A stretch of 48,690 nucleotides of DNA from Fimenecus sp051881355. Its GTDB lineage: Bacteria; Bacillota; Clostridia; Oscillospirales; Acutalibacteraceae. Position numbers and translations under genes: made by a program. The DNA lies in NCBI GenBank assembly GCA_051881355.1, contig JBJEPS010000063.1, forward strand, positions 1 through 48,690, given 5' to 3'. Below, in pieces: positions 41,328 through 48,690 of this stretch (its first letter is position 1; each line of letters opens with the position of its first letter). Below the pieces are notes generated by a model. The model made no database searches and was not told where the DNA came from. It worked only from the letters and a program-made list of their open reading frames with translations.

Positions 41328-41418
41328 TTGTCATCCTGCGCGAAGCGAAGGATCTCAAACAGAGCAAGGTGTAAAATGTGCGAAACGAGGTTCTTCACCT
41401 AACGGCTCAGAATGACAA
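41328..41418 (+). repeat. 91-bp imperfect palindromic repeat, copy 2
   Basis: Same length and ends as copy 1 at 6130: starts TTGTCATCCTG, ends CGGCTCAGAATGACAA, and shares the internal CTCAAACAG and GAAACGAG words. Complementary terminal segments can form a long hairpin. It lies in the 520-bp intergenic region 41206-41725. Confidence 0.8.
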
Positions 41419-41432
41419 CTTTGGATTTGCCG

Positions 41433-41700
41433 TAGGGGCGGACGACCTCAGCCGCCCATGGGTTGTTTTGATGCATTTTTTGCCCCTCTGTCACGCTTTG
41501 CGCGTGCCACCCACTGACGGCGGCGGTCTCCCTCACACTGTGAGGGAGTCTACCCCAACAAATGGGGCGGTTTGCGGAACGACACTCAGGTCGTTCCCTA
41601 CGGTCTAATAGATAGTTGCTAGAATGCGGGGTGCGGAGTCGTCGCCCCCTACAACGGGTCATTGAGGACGCCGCCCCCTATAAATCCAAATTTCCCGCGT
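41433..41700. repeat. Cluster of GC-rich short palindromic repeats in the 41206-41725 gap
   Basis: The region holds several perfect hairpins: CTCCCTCACA/TGTGAGGGAG (41528-41537, 41539-41548) and GGAACGAC/GTCGTTCC (41576-41583, 41590-41597), plus GTCGTCGCCCCCTACAACGG near 41647, which matches the repeat at 6227-6292. I see no gene. The composition suggests an accumulation site for non-coding repeat elements between convergent transcription units. Confidence 0.6.
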
Positions 41701-41725
41701 CTATCCTTGTATATGCAACCCGAAA

Positions 41726-44242
41726 TTATTGCAACGGTTCGCCGTGATACAGCGGCAGAGAGACGGTGGCTTTAAACAAATCGCCATCGATTTCGAGTTT
41801 CAGTTCGCCGCCCTGCAAGCGGCAAAGGTCTTTGGCAATGGAAAGCCCCAACCCGCTGCCCTCCAAGGTGCGGGACGCGTCGCCGCGCACAAAGCGTTGC
41901 GTTAATTCATCCGGGTCGATGTTCAGCGCCTCGCCGGAAACATTTTTAATCGTGAACACGCCGCTTTCGCCTGCTTTTTCCACCTCAATATATACACGCG
42001 ACCCGCCGAGCGAATATTTGCGCGCATTGGAAAGCAGGTTGTCCATAATCCGCCAAGTCTTTTGGCTGTCGGCGAATACAATAGGCGCTTCTGCAGGCTC
42101 GTTTAAGATAATCTGCAAATTCCGTTCGGCAAAACCGTCCTCCATTTCGCCGACCGCCTGTACCGCCAGTTCATACAGATTGACCTGCATTTTGTTAAGC
42201 GTCACCGCGCCTGACGAAGCTTTGGACGCCTCGACCAAATCTTCAATCAACCGTTTTAACCGAATGGATTTTTCATCCAACACCGAAATGTATTTTTGCG
42301 CGTCCGCGTCTAAAATATCGCACTTTTTCAACAAATCCACATAGGAAATGATAGAGGTCAGCGGAGTTTTCAGGTCGTGCGAAACATTGGTAATCAACTC
42401 GGTTTTCATTCGCTCGCCTTTCACCGCCTCCTGCACGGCTTTTTGCATTTCCTCTTGGGTATAGTTTAAATTTTGCGCCAGCGATTTTAAGGGTTCGGGC
42501 ATAGACGCGGTGTCAAGGTCTTTGGGCATTTCGCCCGACTTGCTTTGTTCGGCGGCAACGATAATTTCGTCCAGCGCGCGCACGTATTTCCAAATCAAAA
42601 CCAGCGCCACCATATTGACCGCAACAATGCACAGCAATGTGAAAAACCAAGACCCGCTTGCGGATAAAATCAACGCCAAAATCGCGTTGACGCCCACATA
42701 TAACACCACAAACAGCCACGCCTTTTTCGGCAGGCGCTCGGGTTGATATGCCGCAATGCGTTTTGCCTTTTGCAGTTTTTGCTTTGCCCAACTGCCGAAA
42801 GCTTTGCATTTTTTAAACAGCCACAGCAAAATTTTCGCCGTTAGCATAGAGCGCACAAAGGATTGTTTTGCTTTTGCGAACTTTGCCGTGGAAGTGCACC
42901 ACTCCATTAACACGGCATACACCGCCGCGCACAAGAGTGCGATGCCTAAACACAAAAGCGAAACATCGCGGATATAATAGGTGGCCACATCGTCAAAGAC
43001 ATACGCGTCCAACAGCGCCGCCGCACCGAACAACCCGAGAACTGCAAGCCCCCAAGAAAAGATAAAATGCAGGTCGGTCGGGATTTTGTCCAAAAAGGAA
43101 AACTGTACGCCTTCTTCGCCGCGTACGCGCCCCGCAACCAGCACCAAATAAATGGAAAGTATCAGCGCCGCCGCAAGCAACAGCATTGCCACCAGTAGCA
43201 AAGATTCGAGTTGCGCAGAGGTATTGTAAAAATTTATATAGGCGGTATAAAATCCGTCGTACGGTTCTACGGGTAAATCCGCACAAAGGTAAATATCAAA
43301 GCCGTCGTCGCCGAATGTGCTACCGAGCCAATCGGGTAGGCTGTCATAGCCGATTTCCTGTACTTCCGTATCATACAGCGTGTCCACCGACACCGCGTCG
43401 GAATAATACACCACGCCCCGCTCAGCAGAAACGCCGAGCACCCAAGCGGCAGGGCTGTTTTGAAACAGTGCGTAAAATTCCTCAGGCGTTTTCACGGGCT
43501 CGGGCGTTTGGCAGTTTGTAAACACTTCACCCGTTTGGTTGCTTATTGCCAAATACCGAAAATTGACATACTGCGACAGTTTTTCGTTTGCAATCACCAC
43601 GCTCGACTCAAACGCCCGCTTTGCCGAGGCAAGACGGTTGTTATAAACCGTTTCAATATTTTCTAAAACCTCATCTTCGGTCGTCGTGTAATTGAGGGAA
43701 ATCGAAACATCCGAAAAATACTGGAAGTGGTATACCATTTCGCAGGTTTCCAAATACGCTTGCGCCTCTGCTTCGTCAAAATACGCACTTGTTGCCGAAG
43801 TGGTGCTGACTGCTTCCCCGAAAGCATTGGTTACCGCTACGGGCATAGTTGTTTCATATTCCTCGGCGTTTTCCTCTGTATAGGTAAACAGTCTTTGGGC
43901 TTCTGTTTCCGATTGCACCTGAAACGCGCGGAACTGTTCAAGCGCGCGCGCCTGTTCTGCTTCGAGTGTGTCATAATTTTCGGCGCGTTCTTCTTCCCAA
44001 GTGCCTGCCAGCGCGCCGTTTTTCACCTGCTTTGCGGCGACGGCAAGCTCGTTGTAAAATATCGCTGTGTCGGTAAATTCGGCATTTTCGCGCACCAAAA
44101 GATTTTTCCAGCCGTAATCATGCAGCATTTTGGTAATTTCCACACAGCACCACGCGCTTGAAAGCACGCACAAAGCGGCAAGCAGAAACGCGGTGACTTT
44201 CATACCGTAGCTGTATTTAATACCGTTCGATTTTGTAGCCAA
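41726..44242 (-). CDS. Sensor histidine kinase with large extracytoplasmic domain
   Basis: 838 residues. One N-terminal helix (about 14-33), an extracytoplasmic region of about 310 residues rich in Glu/Ala/Tyr with coiled-coil parts, then some six helices between about 345 and 560. The kinase core has the phospho-acceptor His at about 620 in NVSHDLKTPLTS, the N box NLLSNARKYS at about 737, and the G boxes in DASRTLEGSGLGLSIAKDL. No clear HAMP domain. It starts with TTG at 44242, overlapping the response-regulator gene by 26 bp with GTGGGG ahead; an ATG at 44203 is an alternative without a good binding site. Together with the regulator it forms a two-component system; the signal is unknown. 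Confidence 0.9.
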   Translation of the reverse strand: MATKSNGIKYSYGMKVTAFLLAALCVLSSAWCCVEITKMLHDYGWKNLLVRENAEFTDTAIFYNELAVAAKQVKNGALAGTWEEERAENYDTLEAEQARALEQFRAFQVQSETEAQRLFTYTEENAEEYETTMPVAVTNAFGEAVSTTSATSAYFDEAEAQAYLETCEMVYHFQYFSDVSISLNYTTTEDEVLENIETVYNNRLASAKRAFESSVVIANEKLSQYVNFRYLAISNQTGEVFTNCQTPEPVKTPEEFYALFQNSPAAWVLGVSAERGVVYYSDAVSVDTLYDTEVQEIGYDSLPDWLGSTFGDDGFDIYLCADLPVEPYDGFYTAYINFYNTSAQLESLLLVAMLLLAAALILSIYLVLVAGRVRGEEGVQFSFLDKIPTDLHFIFSWGLAVLGLFGAAALLDAYVFDDVATYYIRDVSLLCLGIALLCAAVYAVLMEWCTSTAKFAKAKQSFVRSMLTAKILLWLFKKCKAFGSWAKQKLQKAKRIAAYQPERLPKKAWLFVVLYVGVNAILALILSASGSWFFTLLCIVAVNMVALVLIWKYVRALDEIIVAAEQSKSGEMPKDLDTASMPEPLKSLAQNLNYTQEEMQKAVQEAVKGERMKTELITNVSHDLKTPLTSIISYVDLLKKCDILDADAQKYISVLDEKSIRLKRLIEDLVEASKASSGAVTLNKMQVNLYELAVQAVGEMEDGFAERNLQIILNEPAEAPIVFADSQKTWRIMDNLLSNARKYSLGGSRVYIEVEKAGESGVFTIKNVSGEALNIDPDELTQRFVRGDASRTLEGSGLGLSIAKDLCRLQGGELKLEIDGDLFKATVSLPLYHGEPLQ

Positions 44243-44906
44243 TGCCCCACACCACCTTTAAATACTTGGGTTCTTTCGGGTTAATTTCGATTTTTTCACG
44301 AATACGGCGGATATGTACCGTCACGGTTTTCTCGCTCGAAAACGCCGGCTCGTTCCAAACCGCTTCGTATATTTGATTGGTTGAAAGCACCCTGCCCATA
44401 TTTTTCATCAACAGTTCTAAAATGCCGTACTCGGTTGCGGTCAGATGCACTGCTTCTCCGTCGAGCATAACCTCTTTTGCCTCGGGGTCGAGCGACAGCC
44501 CGCCCGTGGTCAGCACATTTTCGCGCGCTTCCATACTGCCCAAGGTCGCGTAACGGCGAATTTGCGATTTGACGCGCGCCATCAGCTCCAACGGGTTAAA
44601 GGGCTTGGTGACATAATCGTCCGCACCGAACGACAGCCCAGTGATTTTGTCGGTATCCTCGCTTTTTGCCGACAGCAGAATAATCGGCACATTGTTAAAT
44701 TCACGCAATTGCAACGTGGCATTTAAGCCGTCCAGCCCCGGCATCATAATATCGAGGATGATACAATGAATCTCGTTTGCCCGCGCCGCCGCAAGCGCCT
44801 CCTCACCGTTGGTCGCTTTGACAACCTCGTACCCCTCTAAATGCAAATAGATTTCCAAAGAGTCTAAGATAGCTTTGTCGTCGTCACAAATTAAAACCGT
44901 ATACAT
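44217..44906 (-). CDS. OmpR/PhoB-family response regulator
   Basis: 229 residues. Receiver domain: acidic pocket Asp8-10 in LICDDDKAI, phosphorylation site Asp52 in IILDIMMPG, switch Thr/Ser in ILLSAKS, and Lys in YVTKPF. C-terminal winged helix from about 130 ends with TVTVHIRRIREKIEINPKEPKYLKVV-type sequence, as in PhoB/VanR. ATG at 44906 is favoured because it yields the normal MYTVLICDDD start and has GGGG upstream; an ATG five codons earlier is possible. Located directly before its kinase. Confidence 0.93.
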   Translation of the reverse strand: MYTVLICDDDKAILDSLEIYLHLEGYEVVKATNGEEALAAARANEIHCIILDIMMPGLDGLNATLQLREFNNVPIILLSAKSEDTDKITGLSFGADDYVTKPFNPLELMARVKSQIRRYATLGSMEARENVLTTGGLSLDPEAKEVMLDGEAVHLTATEYGILELLMKNMGRVLSTNQIYEAVWNEPAFSSEKTVTVHIRRIREKIEINPKEPKYLKVVWGIGYKIERY

Positions 44907-44955
44907 TTTTGTACCCCGCATTTTTCAGTTATCTTTCGAAATATTTACTATGGTA

Positions 44956-44983
44956 ATCATAACAGATTTTTTGCGTTTGCGAA
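44956..44983 (-). promoter_or_regulatory. Possible promoter of the two-component system
   Basis: Minus strand TTCGCA (44983-44978), 16-bp spacer, TATGAT (44961-44956), about 50 bp before the regulator start. Confidence 0.4.
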
Positions 44984-45000
44984 ACCCCGTAAATGCATTT

Positions 45001-45195
45001 TTATGCCGGCAATACAATCTGTCCCGAAAGCACGCCGTACAGCGCGACCGCGCCGAATGCCGACAGCGAATACCCGACGGCGTATGCGCCCTCGCAGGAA
45101 TTTTCGAGCTTCGGGAATTTGCGTTTTGCCCATGTGACCAGCAGGGAAACCGCCACGCCGAGCAAAATAACGGCAATCGAAATACACAAAAGCAT
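45001..45195 (-). CDS. Small two-helix membrane protein
   Basis: 64 residues. It starts LLCISIAVILLGVAVSLLVTWA (helix 1), has a basic loop KRKFPKLENSCEG, and a second hydrophobic segment (AYAVGYSLSAFGAVALYGVL). GGGAGGG lies 6-7 bp before the ATG at 45195, and a good promoter is 50-80 bp upstream; longer readings from further upstream lack these signals. Family not recognised. It ends about 95 bp before the response-regulator start, so it could be a small accessory or sensor partner of the two-component system, or unrelated. Confidence 0.65.
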   Translation of the reverse strand: MLLCISIAVILLGVAVSLLVTWAKRKFPKLENSCEGAYAVGYSLSAFGAVALYGVLSGQIVLPA

Positions 45196-45211
45196 AAAAC
45201 ACCCTCCCAAA

Positions 45212-45276
45212 GTGCGGCATACTGCCGCACGGCAGTAAATTTTTCGTATTCTATATATAACAGAAAATTCTAACAA
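45212..45276 (-). promoter_or_regulatory. Promoter and inverted repeat of the small membrane protein gene
   Basis: Minus strand TTGTTA (45276-45271), 17-bp spacer, TAGAAT (45253-45248). Between it and the ribosome binding site is the inverted repeat GTGCGGCA (45212-45219) / TGCCGCAC (45223-45230), which could be an operator or a leader hairpin. Confidence 0.55.
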
Positions 45277-45367
45277 AACAAGTCGCAAAAAGGTTACAAC
45301 TTTCTTAAGCCATGCGCACAAAATACAGTATCGCGTCGGGAACGGCCTTGCCACTTGCGTAAATCGC

Positions 45368-45440
45368 AGCAAATCTTACGGGCGCAACGCGCAAGTGCCC
45401 CTACGAACCGTAGGGAACAACCTGCGGATTGTTCTGCAAA
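45368..45440. repeat. GC-rich repeat fragment with small palindrome
   Basis: Words such as GGGCGCAACGCGCAAGTGCC and a perfect CCCTACG/CGTAGGG palindrome (45399-45405, 45409-45415) resemble the GC-rich repeats at 6227 and 41433. Part of the 306-bp gap 45196-45501. Confidence 0.45.
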
Positions 45441-45443
45441 AAT

Positions 45444-45479
45444 CAACCCGGGCGTGCACTGCACGCCCGGGTTGGTTTT
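45444..45479 (-). terminator. Terminator of the DUF1836-UPF0145 operon
   Basis: CAACCCGGGCGTGCA (45444-45458) and TGCACGCCCGGGTTG (45460-45474) form a 15-bp perfect stem; on the minus strand it is followed by ATTTTTG. The plus side also has TTTTT, so it may work both ways. Confidence 0.85.
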
Positions 45480-45501
45480 TACGTACCGGAAATATCCGAT
45501 T

Positions 45502-45816
45502 TTAAATCATCACTGCCGTACCGGAGACGGTGACCATCAGCATATTGCCCTGTCCGAGCACCTCATAATCAATATCGATGCCGACCACGGCGTTCGCACC
45601 CATCTGTGCGGCACGCTGCGCCATTTCGTTAATTGCCTGCTCGCGTGCGGTAATCAATTCTTCTTCGTATGTGCCGGAACGACCGCCGAAAAAGTTGCTC
45701 AACCCCGCGGCAAAGTCCTTAACAAAATTCACGCCGGCAATCACTTCGCCGCAAACCAACCCGAAATAATTTTTAACGGGATACCCTTCCACATACGGGG
45801 TCGTTGTTAAAATCAT
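45502..45816 (-). CDS. UPF0145 (YbjQ-like) family protein
   Basis: 104 residues, the normal family length. It has the conserved opening MILTTTPYVEGYPVKNYFGLV, the mid segment GGRSGTYEEELITAREQA, and the end NAVVGIDIDYEVLGQGNMLMVTVSGTAV (GANAVxGxxxDYE is the hallmark). The fold is a pentameric alpha-beta barrel of unknown function, once annotated as heavy-metal binding. AAGGAG precedes the ATG; it lies 15 bp after the DUF1836 gene in an operon. Confidence 0.93.
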   Translation of the reverse strand: MILTTTPYVEGYPVKNYFGLVCGEVIAGVNFVKDFAAGLSNFFGGRSGTYEEELITAREQAINEMAQRAAQMGANAVVGIDIDYEVLGQGNMLMVTVSGTAVMI

Positions 45817-45831
45817 ATGTATTTCTCCTTT

Positions 45832-46398
45832 TTATAAATTTAATTTGTCATATTCTTGGTCCGCCTGTTTTTTCAGCTCCGAGGCAACATACCCCAAAAC
45901 CATACACAGCACGGCGCGTTCCAGCTTTTCTTTGGAGTCCGCATTCGGTCCGTGATATTGGGTAAGATGCTGTTCGATAATTTCCGCCAATTTTTCGCGG
46001 TTTGTGGTCTGCTGTTCGTCCGCCTCGTGGATAACGGCGCACAGGAGACTGAACAACTCGCGGTCGGGAATAATATCGTCGCTGCGGTCATCGACCTGCC
46101 CGTTTATGTACGCCATCAGCGCAATGATTTTGTCAAGCTGCATGGAGCTTCTTAACATATTGATAATGACGATGCGTACAATCTGCTGTTCGCCGTAGCG
46201 TTTGCCCGTCGGACTTTCCACCCAGCCGCGCTTTACCCAATTTTGAATGGTCGAGCCCTCCAAGCCCGTCAATTCCCGCAATTGGCTTAAGGTTAAGCCT
46301 TTTGTTACCGCCAGTACGGGTGAGAGCACCGCAAAAGCGTTTTGCTGTAAGCCGTCTGTCCACGGCAATACCGTCCCCGGTACGGTTTTTAACATCAT
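45832..46398 (-). CDS. DUF1836 protein with MerR-like helix-turn-helix
   Basis: 188 residues, a full-length DUF1836 member. The winged helix-turn-helix segment is LTLSQLRELTGLEGSTIQNWVKRGWVESPTGKRY-like (about 35-70; QNWVKRGWV is the diagnostic part), then helical repeats (IVIINMLRSSMQLDKIIALMAYING). Probably a DNA-binding regulator; targets unknown. AGGAGG lies directly before tandem ATGs at 46398 and 46395; the second is better spaced. Confidence 0.9.
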   Translation of the reverse strand: MMLKTVPGTVLPWTDGLQQNAFAVLSPVLAVTKGLTLSQLRELTGLEGSTIQNWVKRGWVESPTGKRYGEQQIVRIVIINMLRSSMQLDKIIALMAYINGQVDDRSDDIIPDRELFSLLCAVIHEADEQQTTNREKLAEIIEQHLTQYHGPNADSKEKLERAVLCMVLGYVASELKKQADQEYDKLNL

Positions 46399-46422
46399 AT
46401 CTCCTCCTTTCGATATGACTTG

Positions 46423-46451
46423 ATTATATCATAGGTTCAAAAGAACTTCAA
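46423..46451 (-). promoter_or_regulatory. Promoter of the DUF1836-UPF0145 operon
   Basis: Minus strand TTGAAG (46451-46446), 17-bp spacer, consensus TATAAT (46428-46423), 25 bp before the ATG. Confidence 0.75.
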
Positions 46452-46505
46452 CAGGCAATTTTTATTGCCGTTTCAGCGTTTTGCAATCCTTTTTCAAGGA
46501 GATGT

Positions 46506-47225
46506 TCAGAAGATGCTGTCGCAAAGCGCCGTATAAATCGGGGAAAGCCCGTCGGCGAGCCAGTCCGTAAAATCGGGTACTGCCCATTGCGGCAAAGACC
46601 CCTCGGCGACGGGGAAGGAAAGCCTTACCGAGGAAAAACCGTTGGATTTTATCAGATACACCGCACCGCCATGCAGACGGGCGGTTTGTGCAGCGAACCA
46701 CAGACCGCCGCCTTTGCGCGTCTGTGCTGCATAAAAATCGGAAACGGGAAAATCTCCCTCACTTGCAACAGTCAGCACCGTCCTGTTGCCGACACACGCA
46801 ACATCGACAAAAACATACCGTCCCGTACTGTATAGCAGGGCATTTGACAGCAAATTGAGCGTCGTCCACAAAACGGCTTGCGGACGGCAGGCGGCAACAG
46901 CATCGGTTTTGCCCGTACAAAACACGCGTTTGCTGAGACTGCCGCAAAGCAAATCCGCACAAAACGCCGTACTCTCGCAAAGGGCAGACAACGGCACAGC
47001 AAAAACGGGCGCGGTTTGCTGCGGGGGCGTTTGGTTTTGCAGAGCGCGCAGCAGCCGCAGTCCGCCGACGCGCGCCGCCAAAAGCTGTGGAGCATGCGCG
47101 GTTTGCTCAATTTCATGCAGGGTATCAAAATAATTTTGCAGGTCAGCGCGAATGGTGCCGTTTTTTTCGTGCACGGCAAAATCCGCCTCCAACCGATGCA
47201 GAGAATTCAAAAGTTCTGTTTGCAT
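46506..47225 (-). CDS. Soluble HATPase (histidine-kinase-like ATPase) domain protein
   Basis: About 239 residues with no membrane segment. The C-terminal half is a GHKL-type ATPase: N-box WTTLNLLSNALLYS and G-box TRKGGGLWFAAQTARLHGG followed by the final strands AVYLIKS and SVRLSFP. The N-terminal about 100 residues are helical, rich in Leu/Gln/Ala, without a clear phospho-acceptor His-Glu/Asp. There is no receiver or partner regulator adjacent. It may be an orphan kinase or a phosphotransfer/anti-sigma-like protein. ATG at 47225 is preferred over one five codons upstream because GGAGGG lies between them; spacing is short. Confidence 0.65.
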   Translation of the reverse strand: MQTELLNSLHRLEADFAVHEKNGTIRADLQNYFDTLHEIEQTAHAPQLLAARVGGLRLLRALQNQTPPQQTAPVFAVPLSALCESTAFCADLLCGSLSKRVFCTGKTDAVAACRPQAVLWTTLNLLSNALLYSTGRYVFVDVACVGNRTVLTVASEGDFPVSDFYAAQTRKGGGLWFAAQTARLHGGAVYLIKSNGFSSVRLSFPVAEGSLPQWAVPDFTDWLADGLSPIYTALCDSIF

Positions 47226-47394
47226 AGTCCCTCCGAACATGTATAATACGGCTGTTTGAGTTTATACTATTTCGGAAATCCCGAATAAAGCCGCAAGACT
47301 TATAGCAATATCATACCCAACCAGCGCGGTTTTACAAATATTTTAGGCAGTTTGACAAAGTTTTCACAAAACGGCAGAAAATTCCCAAAAGTTC

Positions 47395-47423
47395 TTGCAA
47401 ATTTTGACGTTCCGTTATAGAAT
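47395..47423 (+). promoter_or_regulatory. Promoter of gap
   Basis: TTGCAA (47395-47400), 17-bp spacer, TAGAAT (47418-47423), 44 bp before the ATG at 47467, which has GGAGG at 47454-47458. A palindromic operator for a CggR/other repressor was not obvious. Confidence 0.65.
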
Positions 47424-47466
47424 AGTATCGCAAAAAAATAAATATTATTTTTTGGAGGTAATCCCA

Positions 47467-48504
47467 ATGGCAGTTAAAGTAGCAATCAATGGGTTCGGTC
47501 GTATCGGCCGTCTCGCATTCAGACAGATGTTCGGCGCAGAAGGCTATGAAGTGGTCGCAATCAACGATCTGACCAAGCCCTCCATGCTTGCACATCTTCT
47601 GAAGTATGATACCGCGCAGGGCGGTTACTGCGGCAAAATCGGCGAAGCGGCACACACCGTTTCCGCAGACGACGAAGCAGGCACCATCACTGTGGACGGC
47701 AAAACCCTGAAAATTTATGCAAAAGCAAACGCAGCAGAACTCCCCTGGGGCGAAATCGGTGTGGACGTTGTTTTGGAGTGCACCGGTTTCTACTGCTCGA
47801 AAGACAAATCCCAGGCGCACATTGACGCCGGCGCAAAGAAAGTTGTTATTTCCGCGCCCGCAGGCAATGACCTGAAAACCATTGTTTACAGCGTAAACGA
47901 AAACACCCTGACTGCAGATGACAAAATCATTTCCGCGGCTTCCTGCACCACCAACTGCTTGGCACCCATGGCAAAGGCTCTGAACGACTATGCACCGATT
48001 CAGAGCGGCATCATGAGCACCATTCACGCCTACACCGGCGACCAGATGATTTTGGACGGTCCGCACAGAAAAGGCGACCTTCGCCGTGCACGCGCAGGCG
48101 CTGCAAACATTGTTCCGAACTCCACCGGTGCAGCAAAAGCCATCGGCTTGGTTATCCCGGAACTCAACGGCAAGCTCATCGGTTCCGCACAGCGCGTGCC
48201 CGTTCCGACCGGTTCTACCACCATTCTGACCGCAGTTGTCAAGGGTGCTGATGTGACCAAAGAGGGCATCAACGCGGCAATGAAAGCGGCAGCTTCCGAG
48301 AGTTTTGGCTACAATGAAGACCAGATTGTTTCCTCCGATGTTATCGGTATGCGCTTCGGCTCTTTGTTCGATGCAACCCAGACCATGGTTGCGAAAATTG
48401 CGGACGACCTCTATGAGGTACAGGTTGTTTCGTGGTATGACAACGAAAACTCCTACACCAGCCAGATGGTCCGCACCATCAAATACTTCGCAGAGCTTGC
48501 GTAA
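47467..48504 (+). CDS. gap: Glyceraldehyde-3-phosphate dehydrogenase, type I
   Basis: 345 residues. Oxidises glyceraldehyde-3-phosphate with NAD to 1,3-bisphosphoglycerate in glycolysis. NAD-binding GFGRIGR at 9-15, the catalytic motif SAASCTTNCLAP with Cys160, His in STIHAYTGDQ, the RARAGAANIVPNSTGAAKA-type phosphate loop, and the C-terminal SWYDNENSYTSQMV. ATG at 47467 follows GGAGGTAATCCCA; earlier in-frame starts lie in the promoter. Codon use is strongly biased, as for a highly expressed gene. It is a single-gene unit with its own promoter and terminator; no pgk or tpi follows within the window. Confidence 0.97.
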   Translation: MAVKVAINGFGRIGRLAFRQMFGAEGYEVVAINDLTKPSMLAHLLKYDTAQGGYCGKIGEAAHTVSADDEAGTITVDGKTLKIYAKANAAELPWGEIGVDVVLECTGFYCSKDKSQAHIDAGAKKVVISAPAGNDLKTIVYSVNENTLTADDKIISAASCTTNCLAPMAKALNDYAPIQSGIMSTIHAYTGDQMILDGPHRKGDLRRARAGAANIVPNSTGAAKAIGLVIPELNGKLIGSAQRVPVPTGSTTILTAVVKGADVTKEGINAAMKAAASESFGYNEDQIVSSDVIGMRFGSLFDATQTMVAKIADDLYEVQVVSWYDNENSYTSQMVRTIKYFAELA

Positions 48505-48526
48505 GAAATTCAAAATACAAATTTTG

Positions 48527-48561
48527 CAAGGGTACGGTTTTTGCCGTACCCTTGTTTTTTT
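48527..48561 (+). terminator. Terminator of gap
   Basis: CAAGGGTACGG (48527-48537) and CCGTACCCTTG (48544-48554), loop TTTTTG, followed by seven T. Confidence 0.92.
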
Positions 48562-48645
48562 CCGTGCGGCGTCAAAGCAATCGTAGTTTTACTTTGTTGA
48601 TATTCTTTACTATGACGTAAAATTACTACGAAATAAAATTTTTAT

Positions 48646-48690
48646 TTGTCATCCTGAGCGAAGCGAAGGATCTCAAAAAGAGAGTGCAAC
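48646..48690 (+). repeat. 91-bp palindromic repeat, copy 3 (cut by window end)
   Basis: It starts TTGTCATCCTGAGCGAAGCG followed by AAGGATCTCAAA, matching the first 30 bp of copy 2 at 41328 almost exactly; the rest lies beyond the window. Confidence 0.7.

Noticed and set aside
41328..41700. CRISPR array
   Set aside because: The repeats are palindromic, of different kinds and not regularly spaced; there are no equal spacers and no cas genes in the window.
47332..48513. A 393-codon open frame on the minus strand across gap
   Set aside because: It is antisense to an unmistakable GAPDH gene, has odd Cys/Asn-rich composition and no homology-like features; long antisense frames are expected opposite genes with strong codon bias.

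Overview
The window looks like a chromosomal segment of an anaerobic, probably gut-associated, monoderm Clostridia member (Oscillospiraceae/Ruminococcaceae-like). The reasons are class B sortase with a PxTG-type anchored protein, GGAGG-type ribosome binding sites with frequent GTG/TTG starts, DUF1836, UPF0145 and YfhO-family genes, and a roughly half-GC coding style. No tRNA, rRNA or CRISPR array was seen. The species cannot be named from the sequence alone.

Layout. (1) 1-3100: an AT-richer block with the 3' end of a sortase-anchored surface protein, a small membrane protein, a class B sortase and the C-terminal remnant of a large serine recombinase; this looks like the edge of an old mobile element. 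(2) 3335-6118: metG and a TatD-family nuclease. (3) 6318-9398: a tight four-gene cassette of HprK-like kinase, PqqD-like carrier, S26-type peptidase and ABC exporter, resembling a peptide maturation/export module but with no visible precursor. (4) 9568-11019: a Wzc/CpsD-type tyrosine kinase with a hexanucleotide-encoded Tyr-Gly tail. (5) 11198-31739: a type IV pilus locus in the order PilP/GspC-like, LysM-STN-N1 protein, PilT, PilC, PilM, PilN, PilO, PilB, PilX-like, a 1232-residue prepilin, another prepilin, two tandem major-pilin-like genes with their own promoters, a YfhO-family membrane protein and prepilin peptidase. (6) 31764-34520: a Dabb protein and an EF-G-like GTPase. (7) 34687-41205: a secreted GH16 lipoprotein, then a TetR-FGGY kinase operon diverging from an aminotransferase-class II aldolase operon. 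(8) 41726-47225, all minus strand: sensor kinase and response regulator, a small two-helix membrane protein, UPF0145, a DUF1836 regulator and a soluble HATPase-like protein. (9) 47467-48504: glyceraldehyde-3-phosphate dehydrogenase.

The pilus locus is the most interesting part. It contains the inner-membrane alignment set (PilM, PilN, PilO and a PilP/GspC-like protein) plus a protein with the periplasmic half of a secretin: a peptidoglycan-binding LysM, an STN domain and about five N1-like repeats, but no outer-membrane pore domain. In a cell with sortase-anchored surface proteins this suggests a pilus machine whose secretin has been replaced by a wall-bound N-domain array. A giant prepilin carrying propeller-like WVAxG motifs is a candidate tip adhesin. 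PilB and PilT would power extension and retraction.

Dispersed repeats link the intergenic regions: a 91-bp imperfect palindrome occurs complete at 6130 and 41328 and is cut by the window end at 48646, accompanied by GC-rich short palindromic repeats.
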